A program made the position numbers and the translations under genes. A stretch of 64,000 bases of DNA from contig CAKRQV010000006.1 of the NCBI GenBank assembly GCA_934394565.1, forward strand, positions 62,001-126,000, written 5' to 3'. The notes beneath the pieces are model-generated. The model saw only the letters and a list, made by a program, of their open reading frames with translations. It was not told where the DNA came from and made no database searches. Below are positions 25,436 to 34,420 of this stretch, piece by piece. Source of the stretch: an uncultured Lachnospiraceae bacterium (GTDB lineage Bacteria; Bacillota; Clostridia; Lachnospirales; Lachnospiraceae). Within the stretch, counting starts at the first letter, position 1. Each line of letters begins with the position of its first letter.

Positions 25436-26941
25436 ATGAAGATCAGCATGTGGAATATTTTATCACGGTTAAATTACGACAATATCGTGTCAATGATCAA
25501 AGAAGGTTCAGAGACAATTGAAGCCGTTCGCTGGATCGTATATTCCTTTCTGAACGAAAAAACGGTATATGTAGGTGAAGCAAGTGTTTTTTTCTATGGA
25601 AACCATGATGGCACAGTCATAGTGCACAGAAACGATATGTTGCTGATTCCAGACAGTGACCCCGAAGAAGTCTTTAATGAGGTCTGCGCAATTCTGGATC
25701 ATTTCAGGGACTGGGAAAAGACACTTGAGCTTTTACTTGAAAGTGAAAATGGGCTTACCAAAATGCTTGACTGCAGTAATTCAATTTTTGAAAATCCCAT
25801 GTTTATCTATGCACCGGATGGAAAAAGTCTTGCCACATCCTCTCACTATCCTCCGGAAATAAACTGGCATTGGGCTGAAATTCTGGAGAACAATGGCCTT
25901 TCCGAAGATCGGATGAAAACGCTCCGGGATCAGAGTAATCTGACACGGGTATTTAAAGATCTGACACCTACGTTTCATGAATCAAAAATAGGCCTGACAG
26001 ACTATGTCCATTGCAGTATTCTTGCCAATCATTATATGGCCGGCCATTTTGTCCTGTTTTCCATGCACAAACCACTCTCGAAGGAGGTTCTGCCGCTTTG
26101 CAGCATCCTCGTTTCTTATATTTCAAAATATATGGAGCGATACTATGCCAAATACAGTTCGACTTCCAGGTTAGGGGCGATTGCCTCCTCCATACTGAAC
26201 AGCAATACATACGATGAGGAAGCGCTTGCGCTTTTTCTCAGCACATTAAAATGGGATGCCATGGATACCTATAAAATCTTTGCCATTCAGGAAAACGTAC
26301 CACAGGAGCCCGTCATGCTCAACAGAATGTATATCCGTCTGGCTGAAACTTTTGTGGATTCCATCGTTTTCTGCTATAAAAAGCAATTACTTATCCTGAC
26401 AAACTGTACGAGAAACAAAAAAACGCTGGACTATAAAGAGCATCTGGCTCCTTTTATTGCCGACAACTATATCTGTGGTATCAGTCAGACCTTTTACGGC
26501 ATTAAACAATGCCGGGAATACTACGAACAGACCTGCAATGAGCTAAAACGCTGCATTACAGAAAAGAACTGCTATTCTGATGCCAGCTCCTGTGGCTACA
26601 ACTATATCTCCCAGCTTCACCGATGTAATCCGCTTTCCAGAACCTATGTACACCGTGGCCTGTTAAAATTGTATTATTATGATCAGGAACATAAAACACC
26701 TTATTATGCAACTTTGCGCGCTTATGTTTTCAGTGGTTTTCAACCTTCTCTCACCGGTGTAATGCTGCATACACACAGAAACAGCGTGAATTATCGTCTG
26801 GAAAAGATCAAACAACTCATTGATTTTCAGGAATTTTATGATCTCATGCAGACTATGGATATCGACAAGCTGCATTTTCTTCATTTTTCCTTTGCCTATA
26901 TAGATTCCATGCCTCCCGCTCCGGCTTCTGAAAGGTCTTGA
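25436..26941 (+). CDS. PucR-family transcriptional regulator
   Basis: A 501-residue cytoplasmic regulator. The C-terminal 70 residues (about 420-490; LRAYVFSGFQPSLTGVMLHT, HRNSVNYRLEKIKQLIDF) are the helix-turn-helix of the PucR/CdaR family. The middle (about 250-400) has the GGDEF-like domain often found in front of it, and the N-terminal part probably senses a ligand. Its ATG follows AAGGAAGG. It precedes, on the same strand, an URO-D-family enzyme and an anion permease, and is probably their activator. A terminator (26958-27003) separates it from them. Confidence 0.85.
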   Translation: MKISMWNILSRLNYDNIVSMIKEGSETIEAVRWIVYSFLNEKTVYVGEASVFFYGNHDGTVIVHRNDMLLIPDSDPEEVFNEVCAILDHFRDWEKTLELLLESENGLTKMLDCSNSIFENPMFIYAPDGKSLATSSHYPPEINWHWAEILENNGLSEDRMKTLRDQSNLTRVFKDLTPTFHESKIGLTDYVHCSILANHYMAGHFVLFSMHKPLSKEVLPLCSILVSYISKYMERYYAKYSSTSRLGAIASSILNSNTYDEEALALFLSTLKWDAMDTYKIFAIQENVPQEPVMLNRMYIRLAETFVDSIVFCYKKQLLILTNCTRNKKTLDYKEHLAPFIADNYICGISQTFYGIKQCREYYEQTCNELKRCITEKNCYSDASSCGYNYISQLHRCNPLSRTYVHRGLLKLYYYDQEHKTPYYATLRAYVFSGFQPSLTGVMLHTHRNSVNYRLEKIKQLIDFQEFYDLMQTMDIDKLHFLHFSFAYIDSMPPAPASERS

Positions 26942-26957
26942 AAAAAGTAACTCGTTC

Positions 26958-27003
26958 AGCCCTGTATACAAATACATTTGGTTTGCATACAGGGCTGTTT
27001 TTA
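26958..27003 (+). terminator. Terminator of the PucR gene
   Basis: 10-bp stem AGCCCTGTAT / ATACAGGGCT (26958-26967 / 26987-26996) with a 19-base loop and a T-tract. The remaining 250 bases up to the next gene hold no riboswitch I could recognise, in particular no cobalamin box. Confidence 0.8.
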
Positions 27004-27253
27004 TTGTCTTAAAATATAAAAAGAAGCACCGTAAAAGTTTCTTTTATTTCCATGTATTATCCGTATACATTCTCTGGTTTTTCCGGGTCTATGTACGAAT
27101 TTGCACAAAACCACTTATCTTTTTTTCATTTCTGTACATTGTGATTTCCTTAAAAAAACCATACGCTATATACATAAAACAACTCAATGGCCAGAGAGTT
27201 CATACAATCGTGACACCCCAAATTTTTATGCACATAACTACAGGAGGTACAGT

Positions 27254-28480
27254 ATGAAAAGAGAAGCTTATAATCCGACAAAAGAACACACTGTTGTAGG
27301 AACTTATCCGGGCTTTAAAGGTATGGAAGATATTCGTCTCCGCAATGAAAAAGGCGAGTGTATCGTACCGGATACGGACAGATTTTACCGTCCGATCCCT
27401 GTCTACGAAAATTTTAAAATGTTATTTCGTGGCGAGACACCTTACTGGATCCCAAACAATGGCTGGTTTTTCTGTGATACACAGGAATTTCGTCCCCGCC
27501 AGGGAAGAGACTGCCGTGCCCACCATCAGTGTCTGGATGGCGGTCCGTTGATCGATTATACCAAAGTACCGAAGCTCCAGCACGGCTGGTTTGATCTACC
27601 TCTGGAATGGGAACCACTTTCCTGCGGTGCCACAGTCCGTCCCGGAAATCCGATTCTGGAGGATATGAATGACTGGAAAGAAGTCCTCAACTGGCCCAGC
27701 CTTGATGAAATCGATTTTGATGAAATGAAAGCCATGAACAAAGCCTATCTTGGCACAGATCGCATCAATCAGTTAGGCATTCATCTGGGATTCTGGGAGA
27801 GAATGATGTGCCTGATGGATGTTTCCAATGCAGCGATTGCCCTGATGGATGAGGATCAGGAATATGCCGTCCAATCCTTCCTCGACCGTCTTTCCGATTT
27901 CTACTGTGAGTACATCACAAGAGTATCAAAGATCGGACGTATTGACAGTGTTATGGTTCATGAAGACTGGGGAACCAATGCCAGTACCTTCTTCTCTCTG
28001 GATACCGCAAGAAAGTTCTTTGTTGCTCCTATTAAAAAAGTTGTTGACACCTGTCATTCACTGGACATTATTTACGAGCACCACTGCTGCGGCAAAGCAC
28101 AGTCTCTGGCACCTGCCATGGTAGAATGCGGAACAGATTACTGGTTCCCGCAAAGTACGATTAATGATGTGGACAAATTGATTGAAGATTTCAAAAATGA
28201 CCACCTTACCTTTGCCGTAGGAAACCCAATCCTTCCAAAAGGTTCTTCCACAGAAGAAGTCCGTAAAATTGCAAAAGATTTCGTTGATAAATACAAAGAT
28301 AAAGGTGTTTTATTCTGCGCTGACTCTTCCACAACCCGTATACCCGGACATGATCACAGTCTGTTCCCCATCTTCAGGGATGCCGTCTACGAATTCAGCC
28401 GCCAGGCTTATCAGGATCTCGATGTTCCGAAAAATATGGAAGATATGGTGCTTCGTCATCAGGCACAGTTTCCGATCTGA
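27254..28480 (+). CDS. URO-D/MtaA-family enzyme (decarboxylase or methyltransferase)
   Basis: A 408-residue protein of the uroporphyrinogen decarboxylase superfamily, which includes haem-pathway decarboxylases and zinc-dependent corrinoid methyltransferases. It has the barrel-like repeats, a conserved VMVHEDWGTNASTFFS segment, and IIYEHHCCGKAQSLAPAMVE, whose His/Cys pattern resembles the zinc site of the methyltransferase branch. The C-terminal GVLFCADSSTTRIPGHDHS also fits. The start at 27254 is set by AGGAGGT. No hemE-type neighbours or corrinoid protein gene are present; instead an SLC13-type permease follows by 24 bases. A role in using an imported organic anion is inferred; the reaction is unknown. 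Confidence 0.8.
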   Translation: MKREAYNPTKEHTVVGTYPGFKGMEDIRLRNEKGECIVPDTDRFYRPIPVYENFKMLFRGETPYWIPNNGWFFCDTQEFRPRQGRDCRAHHQCLDGGPLIDYTKVPKLQHGWFDLPLEWEPLSCGATVRPGNPILEDMNDWKEVLNWPSLDEIDFDEMKAMNKAYLGTDRINQLGIHLGFWERMMCLMDVSNAAIALMDEDQEYAVQSFLDRLSDFYCEYITRVSKIGRIDSVMVHEDWGTNASTFFSLDTARKFFVAPIKKVVDTCHSLDIIYEHHCCGKAQSLAPAMVECGTDYWFPQSTINDVDKLIEDFKNDHLTFAVGNPILPKGSSTEEVRKIAKDFVDKYKDKGVLFCADSSTTRIPGHDHSLFPIFRDAVYEFSRQAYQDLDVPKNMEDMVLRHQAQFPI

Positions 28481-28504
28481 GCTCCATAAAAGGAGGACTT
28501 TATC

Positions 28505-29899
28505 ATGAAGAAAAAAGGGGTTGTTGGCATTATTACTGCTATAGTGATTATGCTGCTTATGACTATTTTACCTACTAACGATCATGTGACAAGAGCAGGT
28601 CTGTACGCTATGGGCATTTTCCTGTCTGCCATCGTCATGTGGATCTGTGATTCCATGCCCATGTGTGTTACGGCCATACTTGCCATATTTATGCTGTCCG
28701 TATTCAAAGTCTTACCACTCAGCGGCGATGGATCTGTATATTATCTCTTCGGAGGTACTGCATTTTTCTTTGCCATAGCTACCTTTGCAGTCTCCATAGC
28801 CTTGGAGAACACCTGCGTGCCATTGAAAATCTGTTCTGCTATGACAAAGCTTTCCAAAGGAAATTCAAAAATTCTTGTCGTTGTATTATTACTGGCAACA
28901 GGCATTACCTCTTCTGTAATGTCAAACTTGTCCACCTGCATCATCTACATGAATCTTGGTCTTGCATTGATTCAGGCCAACAAATGCAAACCCGGAGAAT
29001 CCGGCCTTGCCAAATGTCTGATGATCGGCATTCCCTGCTGTGCAGGTGTCGGTGGTCTGATCACTCCTGCAGGTACGCCCGGAAATATTCTGATCATGCA
29101 ACTGTTAAGTGAAAATACAGGCATCAATATCAGCTTTGCACAATGGATCCTCTTAATGGCTCCATTGGCCATTATTTCCATCCTTATGCTTGGCATCTGG
29201 GAAACCATCGTCTTTAAGCCGGAAAAAATCAGTGATGAAGCTATGCATGAGTTAAATGCAAAACTTGAAGAGCATGGCAAACTGACTGTAAAAGAGTGGA
29301 AAACCATGATCATTATCGCTGCTATGCTTATCTTCTGGATCCTTGGTACCTGGATCAAAGCCTTTGACACTACTCTTGTAGCTGTATGTGGTATGGTCCT
29401 GTTGTTTATGCCGGGCATTCAGGTACTCGACTGGAAAGAAACCTCAAACAGGATCAACTGGAATCTTTGCTTCACGATCGGTTCCGTAGGTGTATTAGTT
29501 GCCGGCTTGAACGTGACCGGTATAATGAACTATATTGTCAACCAGATTTTCTCCGGTCTGACAGGAATGAACATCATGCTTGCCTTTATCATTATCAGCT
29601 TCGTTGTCTGTATCATCAGAGCGTTTATCCCGACAGCACCGGCCATCGCAGCCTTATTCGGAGCTCCACTGTTAGCCCTCGCCCCGGTTCTTGGCGTAAG
29701 CGCAGTTGCCCTGTTGTTCATCCCGGCCTTCTGGGCCTGCACACCTACACTGCTTTGGATTGAACCTATTTTCCTTTTTACCTATGGCTACGGTTATTAC
29801 AAGCCACAGGATGTGTTGAAATTTGGTTCTGTTCCGACACTGATACTGATCGCCGTCATGGCCTTCCTGCCAATGTATGTAGGTATGCTTGGTTTTTAA
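28505..29899 (+). CDS. SLC13/DASS-family anion permease
   Basis: A 464-residue polytopic membrane protein with about 12 hydrophobic segments, related to sodium-coupled dicarboxylate transporters. It shows the two half-repeats and GGLITPAGTPGNILIMQLL. The usual SNT substrate/sodium motifs are altered: MSNLSTCIIY in the first half and PTAPAIAALFGAP in the second. The substrate may therefore differ from classical C4-dicarboxylates. The ATG follows AAAGGAGG, 24 bases after the URO-D-family gene, so the two are co-translated. It probably imports the substrate of that enzyme. Confidence 0.85.
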   Translation: MKKKGVVGIITAIVIMLLMTILPTNDHVTRAGLYAMGIFLSAIVMWICDSMPMCVTAILAIFMLSVFKVLPLSGDGSVYYLFGGTAFFFAIATFAVSIALENTCVPLKICSAMTKLSKGNSKILVVVLLLATGITSSVMSNLSTCIIYMNLGLALIQANKCKPGESGLAKCLMIGIPCCAGVGGLITPAGTPGNILIMQLLSENTGINISFAQWILLMAPLAIISILMLGIWETIVFKPEKISDEAMHELNAKLEEHGKLTVKEWKTMIIIAAMLIFWILGTWIKAFDTTLVAVCGMVLLFMPGIQVLDWKETSNRINWNLCFTIGSVGVLVAGLNVTGIMNYIVNQIFSGLTGMNIMLAFIIISFVVCIIRAFIPTAPAIAALFGAPLLALAPVLGVSAVALLFIPAFWACTPTLLWIEPIFLFTYGYGYYKPQDVLKFGSVPTLILIAVMAFLPMYVGMLGF

Positions 29900-29954
29900 C
29901 CTGAAACACTAACTCGAGAATCGCTTTCTCAGCTTGCATAGTTTAGCGCAAAGA

Positions 29955-30005
29955 CTGCCATTCAGACACCTGTAATTGATGTCTGAACGGCAGCCCTCTG
30001 TTTTA
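29955..30005 (+). terminator. Terminator of the URO-D/permease operon
   Basis: Stem CTGCC-TTCAGACA / TGTCTGAA-GGCAG with one mismatch (29955-29993), then CCCTCTGTTTT. Confidence 0.75.
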
Positions 30006-30042
30006 TATTTTTTCCTCTCAGCTATGGCACTTCTCACTTTTA

Positions 30043-30094
30043 AAAAAGGAATCGGTACCATGTCACGAACCTGACTCAATACCGATTCCTTTTT
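30043..30094. terminator. 15-bp bidirectional terminator
   Basis: AAAAAGGAATCGGTA (30043-30057) pairs exactly with 30080-30094; A and T runs flank it on both sides. It ends the minus-strand aminotransferase gene and can also stop leftover rightward transcripts. Confidence 0.8.
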
Positions 30095-30120
30095 AATCTC
30101 TTTATCTTACGTTTTGTAAC

Positions 30121-31251
30121 TTACTTCACGTTCTGCATAAATACATCTTCCATACTGCACTTCAACACAACACCCAGCTTTTTAAACGTACCGTCCAGTG
30201 CTGCAAACACTTCTCTGACCTTTTCCACCTGTGCATTGTTGCCCATATGGCCGATACGGATCACCTTGCCGCCCAGCACACCAAAAGAACCGGCCAGCAT
30301 GATATTGTAATCCTTCTTTACACCATCAAGGATTGCCTTGTCCGTCGTTCCCTCCGGCACCTCAAATACCGTAACTGTATTTGAAAATCCGCTATGCTGG
30401 TACAGCTTTAAGCCAGCCTCGGTCACTGCCTTACGGGAGGCTTTTGCGATCGTCTCATGACGTTTGAGGATATCCGGGTCCGCAGCGATATTATCGATGG
30501 CTGCCCGCAGGCCGTAGATATCACTGATCGGCATCGTATACGGGAACCATTTTTCTTCATAATAGTGAGCAAACGTCGTCAAATTTGCGTAGAAGGAAGC
30601 GATCGGCGTCTTACGCTCCTGCATTGCCTTCTTCGCATCGTCACTGATCACGACAAACGTCAGTCCCGGAGGTGCAGAGATCACCTTCTGGGAACCACCG
30701 CACATGATATCGATCTGGCACGCATCAATATCCATCGGCTCACCAAAGGAAGCCGATACAGAATCCACCACTGTCAGGATGCCATACTTTTTCAGCAGCG
30801 GACAGATTTTAAATACATCGTTTAACATACCACTCGGCGTATCACCGTGCACGACTGTCGCATATTTGTAATCATGATGCTCCTTCAGATACGCTTCCAG
30901 CTCGTCCACATCCAGAGTTTCCTTATAATCCTTCGTGTACAGCTCCGGCTTACCGCCATACATGGATACAAAATCCGCAAAGCCGGCACCAAAAATACCG
31001 TTATCCAGCACCAGCACCTTATCTCCCGGCTCCGTTAAAGAAGCACAGGCTGCTTCCAGCCCAAGGATACCCTCGCCGCCAAGGATCAGCGTCTCGTTCT
31101 TTGTATGCAGAAGCTGACTGATCTTTTCGCAGGTTTCCTTATAAAACTCTACAAAGCTTACATCCAGATCCGGATTGGTACATTCCCTGCTGCGCGCCAT
31201 ACGCACATTTTCGGCGACCTGTGTCGGTCCCGGCGTCATGATCTTATACAT
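30121..31251 (-). CDS. Class V pyridoxal-phosphate aminotransferase (alanine--glyoxylate type)
   Basis: A 376-residue PLP enzyme. It begins MYKIMTPGPTQVAENV, as serine/alanine-glyoxylate aminotransferases do. It contains GGEGILGLEAACASL, DSVSASFGEPMDID, and the cofactor Lys in CGGSQKVISAPPGL. The C-terminal domain has HSGFSNTVTVFEVP and IRIGHMGNN. The donor/acceptor pair cannot be fixed; relatives use alanine, serine, phosphonates or ureidoglycine. Upstream on the same strand, 213 bases away, is an ECF-transporter S component. A shared vitamin or amine theme is possible but not shown. Confidence 0.88.
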   Translation of the reverse strand: MYKIMTPGPTQVAENVRMARSRECTNPDLDVSFVEFYKETCEKISQLLHTKNETLILGGEGILGLEAACASLTEPGDKVLVLDNGIFGAGFADFVSMYGGKPELYTKDYKETLDVDELEAYLKEHHDYKYATVVHGDTPSGMLNDVFKICPLLKKYGILTVVDSVSASFGEPMDIDACQIDIMCGGSQKVISAPPGLTFVVISDDAKKAMQERKTPIASFYANLTTFAHYYEEKWFPYTMPISDIYGLRAAIDNIAADPDILKRHETIAKASRKAVTEAGLKLYQHSGFSNTVTVFEVPEGTTDKAILDGVKKDYNIMLAGSFGVLGGKVIRIGHMGNNAQVEKVREVFAALDGTFKKLGVVLKCSMEDVFMQNVK

Positions 31252-31424
31252 AATATCATCCTCATTTCCCTGTCTGCGTTGCGCTTACAGACAGTCCTTT
31301 ATCTTATTTTACACACACAACAGCATCTGTCAAATCGCAGGCACAGTTACCCTTTTCCTATTACGTTTACTCCGTCAGAAAAATACTTTCTCATAGTCTT
31401 TTGCTCATTGTCTGTATACCACAA

Positions 31425-31450
31425 CAGGCCACAGTTTCACCTGCGGCCTG
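31425..31450 (-). terminator. Hairpin after the ECF S-component gene
   Basis: 10-bp stem with one G-U pair (CAGGCCGCAG / CTGTGGCCTG on the minus strand), loop of 6. The U-tract is poor, so termination may be inefficient. Confidence 0.5.
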
Positions 31451-31464
31451 CCATAATTTTCATT

Positions 31465-32019
31465 TTATCTCTTCAGACCCATTTTCTTGGCAGCCACATT
31501 CAGGCGGCCAACAACGATCAGAGTGATCACAGCAGCCACACCAATCTGTACCAGATTACCCGGGATAGATGTTACCGGCGCTACCCAGTTGCCATAGATA
31601 AAGCCCTCAGCGATGTAGTAACCAACAACCTTGATCACACATGCCACAGCAATCGCCAGCGCATACCAGCCAAACTTCTGATGCTCCTCTTTCTCTGTGA
31701 TCGCACCTACAGCATACCCCATAATAGCCACAATCACAAGCGTGAACGGCGCCCATGCAGTCCAGCCGGATAACAGATCAAACAGCCCCATACCTACACC
31801 ACCGGCAATCGCACCTGTCTTTTTACCGAAGATAATGGCTCCGATAAACAGCGGCACATTGCCCAGATGCACCAGACCACCATTGGCAGCAATCGGCAGA
31901 CGAATATTGACAAACGCCGTAAATACATAAGTCAGTGCCACAAAAATAGCCGTTACTGTAAGAAACTGGATCGAAGATGTACTCTGCACTCCTGTTGTTT
32001 TTACATTTGTATTTTCCAT
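31465..32019 (-). CDS. ECF-transporter substrate-binding (S) component
   Basis: A 184-residue integral membrane protein with five to six hydrophobic helices and the typical beginning of S components (FLTVTAIFVALTYVFTAFV). It also has the LVHLGNVPLFIGAIIFG and GGVGMGLFDLLSG segments shared by the vitamin/cofactor group. S components capture a vitamin or metal and dock on a shared EcfAAT module encoded elsewhere. The substrate cannot be assigned. The ATG at 32019 follows GGAGAGGG; the longer frame to 32064 is less likely. A foldable leader lies upstream. Confidence 0.8.
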   Translation of the reverse strand: MENTNVKTTGVQSTSSIQFLTVTAIFVALTYVFTAFVNIRLPIAANGGLVHLGNVPLFIGAIIFGKKTGAIAGGVGMGLFDLLSGWTAWAPFTLVIVAIMGYAVGAITEKEEHQKFGWYALAIAVACVIKVVGYYIAEGFIYGNWVAPVTSIPGNLVQIGVAAVITLIVVGRLNVAAKKMGLKR

Positions 32020-32078
32020 AATAAAATCCCTCTCCGTGTCATCCAAAAATACGTCTCTAACCATTTTTTCGTATCCGA

Positions 32079-32123
32079 CACATCCTCCGTCAAAGCCCCA
32101 TGGAATGCTCTCCGGAATCTGTG
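32079..32123 (-). promoter_or_regulatory. Possible structured leader of the S-component mRNA
   Basis: On the minus strand CACAGATTCCG (32113-32123) can pair with CGGAGGATGTG (32079-32089), with an internal loop. S-component genes are often under riboswitch control, but this sequence does not match a riboswitch class I know (THF, TPP, preQ1 and FMN were considered). Confidence 0.25.
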
Positions 32124-32215
32124 CCTATCATACACGCAATCTGGACTTATCTGTATACCCAGTTTTTATTCATTTAACCATGCCAGTTTTTTCTATGCCA
32201 TATATCAAAGTCAGT

Positions 32216-32509
32216 TGAAAAAGGACAGTGCCCGTGAACATGTTGCGATAGGTGTGTCCAGATACAGATGCTCCTGGCATAAAAGGTGAGCAAGTTCTTA
32301 CAGATTTTATTGACAGAAAGCAGGGACATTCGCTGTCTCCCAGACAGCGAATGAAGCCGTCTGAACCGGGTTTTCATCAGAAAACACGGTGAATACGGCT
32401 GGTGCCCTGATTTCTGGCGATAAAAGCTGTTAGAACTTACCACCTTTCATGCCGCATCTGTATCTGGACACACCTATCGCAACATGTCCATGGGCACTGT
32501 CCTTTTTCG
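32216..32509. repeat. 294-bp inverted-repeat element (MITE-like or structured RNA)
   Basis: Two long arms (about 32216-32330 and 32402-32509) are inverted copies of each other. The outer 54 bases (GAAAAAGGACAGTGCCC... inward to ...CAGATGC) differ at two positions. The inner 60 differ by a 4-base bulge and scattered mismatches. The centre holds two separate hairpins: CATTCGCTGTCT / AGACAGCGAATG with a 3-base loop (about 32328-32354), and a nested AGCCGT...ACGGCT stem enclosing GTTTTC/GAAAAC (32355-32400). The element carries no gene. Both ends finish in CCTTTTT when read outward, so it can also act as a terminator for the ABC operon that ends at 32584. Confidence 0.85.
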
Positions 32510-32583
32510 ACGTCCGTTACATAAAAACAACCGGCAGGGAAAATCCCCACCGGCCATTAATGCATATTTGTGAAAATTTCTTA

Positions 32584-33405
32584 TTATTCTTTTACCGCGC
32601 CAGATGTCAGACCACCCACGATATACTTCTGACCAGCCAGATACACCAGGATAACCGGCAGACAGGTCAGCACAATATCCGCAAAAATATACTGCCACTG
32701 GTTGTTACTCTTACCAAAGAACTGGTAAACCGCCATTGTCATCGGGAACAGCTTACTCTTACTCGACAAATACAACGGTGTCAGGAAATCGCTCCAAACC
32801 GTCATGAACTGCAGGATAAAGCAGGTAACCAGCGTCGGCTTTAACATCGGAACGATGATGCTGAAAAACAGCTTCAGCGGACTCGCACCATCGATCACAG
32901 CCGCCTCATCCAGCTCCACCGGAACCGTCATAACAAAGCTGTAGATCGTAAATACACAGAACGGAATCATCGCACTCGTAAAGGCCAGCACGATACCGAG
33001 TTTCGTATTGGTCAGCTGTAAAGTACTCAGCACCTTGATCAAAGTAACGTAATTGACCGGGAAGAACAGACCACAGAGGACAAAGTAATACAGGAAATTT
33101 GTAAACTTATTTCTGCGACGGCTCATGATATACGCTGCCATAGCGGCACCGATCACACCGATGAATGTGGCCACACCGGCATAGGTAAGGCTGTTGATAA
33201 AGCCCTGTACCAGCTTACCCTTCTTGATAACCTCACCAAAGTTGGTGAATACCCATGTTGTCGGGAATGCCAGAGTCATTCTCGCTGCCTCATTTTTCGT
33301 CTTAAATGAATTGATCACAATCATATAAAACGGTGAGATAACGATCAAACTGAGGATAATACAGCAGAGCTGTTTTAAAACAGTTGCAATTTTTCTGTTT
33401 CTCAT
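32584..33405 (-). CDS. Sugar ABC transporter permease (MalG type)
   Basis: A 273-residue inner-membrane permease of a carbohydrate uptake system, with six predicted helices. The cytoplasmic EAA loop that contacts the ATPase is seen as ELDEAAVIDGASPLKLFFSI. It ends with a GLTSGAVKE tail, typical for this group. Its ATG overlaps the stop of the MalF-type gene by one base (TAATG). No ATPase gene is in the operon; such systems usually share one (MsmK type) encoded elsewhere. Confidence 0.93.
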   Translation of the reverse strand: MRNRKIATVLKQLCCIILSLIVISPFYMIVINSFKTKNEAARMTLAFPTTWVFTNFGEVIKKGKLVQGFINSLTYAGVATFIGVIGAAMAAYIMSRRRNKFTNFLYYFVLCGLFFPVNYVTLIKVLSTLQLTNTKLGIVLAFTSAMIPFCVFTIYSFVMTVPVELDEAAVIDGASPLKLFFSIIVPMLKPTLVTCFILQFMTVWSDFLTPLYLSSKSKLFPMTMAVYQFFGKSNNQWQYIFADIVLTCLPVILVYLAGQKYIVGGLTSGAVKE

Positions 33406-34283
33406 TACTGCTGCACCTCCTTCTTACTCATCATTTTTACAACAAAGATACCCGCAATCGCTGTCAGGATCAGAAGCACTGTATTAAACGCTGTAGACAT
33501 ACCGTAGGCACCGTCTGCATACAGCTGATACGAATACGTCGTTACAACCTCCGTTGCATGACCCGGACCACCGTTTGTCAGTACATAGATAATATCGAAT
33601 ACTTTCAGACCATAGGTAATACCGAATACCAGGTTGATCATGATAGAACCTGTCAGCATCGGCAGAGTAATACTCTTTAAACGCTGCCAGAAGCTGGCTC
33701 CGTCGATCTGTGCTGCCTCGTAATATGTCTTCGGAATAGCACCCAGACCGGCGATAAAGATGGTCATAACATAACCGATACCTCTCCAGGCATCAACACC
33801 GATAACGGAGCCCCAGACAACATTCAGGTCAGACAGCCATTTCTGCTTTAAAAAGCCCAGATGCACCATATCCAGGAAACCATTCAGCAGACCATTGTCG
33901 TAGTTCAGTACAGATTTAAATGTAATACCGATGATAACGAACGGCAGGATAGACGGCAGATACAGAATTGTGCGGTAGAAATTTTTACCTTTCAATCCTT
34001 CCTGCAGCATAATAGCCAGAAACAGTGCGGGAACCAGTTTTACAATATTTGACACGATTGTAAACATTAATGTATGACCGATACCTGACAGATAATTCTT
34101 ATCAGATGTAAAAATCTCAATGTAGTTTTTCAGTCCTACAAAGCTAACCTCTCCCATGGAACGGGCATTCCAGTCTGTGAAAGAGTAAAAGATACCAAGA
34201 ATACTCGGCAGAAGGAAGAATACTCCATACAGAATCAACGGAATGATCAGAAACCAATACGGATAAACTTTCTTTTTATTCAT
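33405..34283 (-). CDS. Sugar ABC transporter permease (MalF type)
   Basis: A 292-residue inner-membrane permease, partner of the MalG-type protein. Six helices are predicted, beginning YPYWFLIIPLILYGVFF, and the EAA loop reads TYYEAAQIDGASFWQRLKSI. The start at 34283 follows a GAGGT; the longer frame to 34313 cannot be excluded. It is the middle gene of binding protein, MalF and MalG, with a stable hairpin between the binding-protein gene and this one. Confidence 0.92.
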   Translation of the reverse strand: MNKKKVYPYWFLIIPLILYGVFFLLPSILGIFYSFTDWNARSMGEVSFVGLKNYIEIFTSDKNYLSGIGHTLMFTIVSNIVKLVPALFLAIMLQEGLKGKNFYRTILYLPSILPFVIIGITFKSVLNYDNGLLNGFLDMVHLGFLKQKWLSDLNVVWGSVIGVDAWRGIGYVMTIFIAGLGAIPKTYYEAAQIDGASFWQRLKSITLPMLTGSIMINLVFGITYGLKVFDIIYVLTNGGPGHATEVVTTYSYQLYADGAYGMSTAFNTVLLILTAIAGIFVVKMMSKKEVQQ

Positions 34284-34365
34284 GTGGCAATACCTCATTT
34301 TAAGGATGTTCAAAGTCAGCAGTTACAAGGGAGTCAACACCCTTTTTATAATATTTAGCAAAGTT

Positions 34366-34392
34366 ATGCCGGGGGCTTAAAACCCCCGGCAT
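34366..34392 (-). other. Intercistronic hairpin after the binding-protein gene
   Basis: Perfect 10-bp GC-rich stem ATGCCGGGGG / CCCCCGGCAT with a 7-base loop and no U-tract. In ABC operons such hairpins stabilise the upstream part and let the binding protein be made in excess over the permeases. Confidence 0.7.
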
Positions 34393-34420
34393 ATACATCT
34401 GCCTTTACGGCGGTTTTTAA

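Noticed and set aside
27004..27253. Cobalamin riboswitch before the URO-D-family gene
   Set aside because: No B12-box-like sequence or long paired domains were found in the 250-base leader.
32020..32150. THF, TPP or preQ1 riboswitch before the S-component gene
   Set aside because: Conserved core sequences of these classes are not present; only a weak, unclassified hairpin remains.
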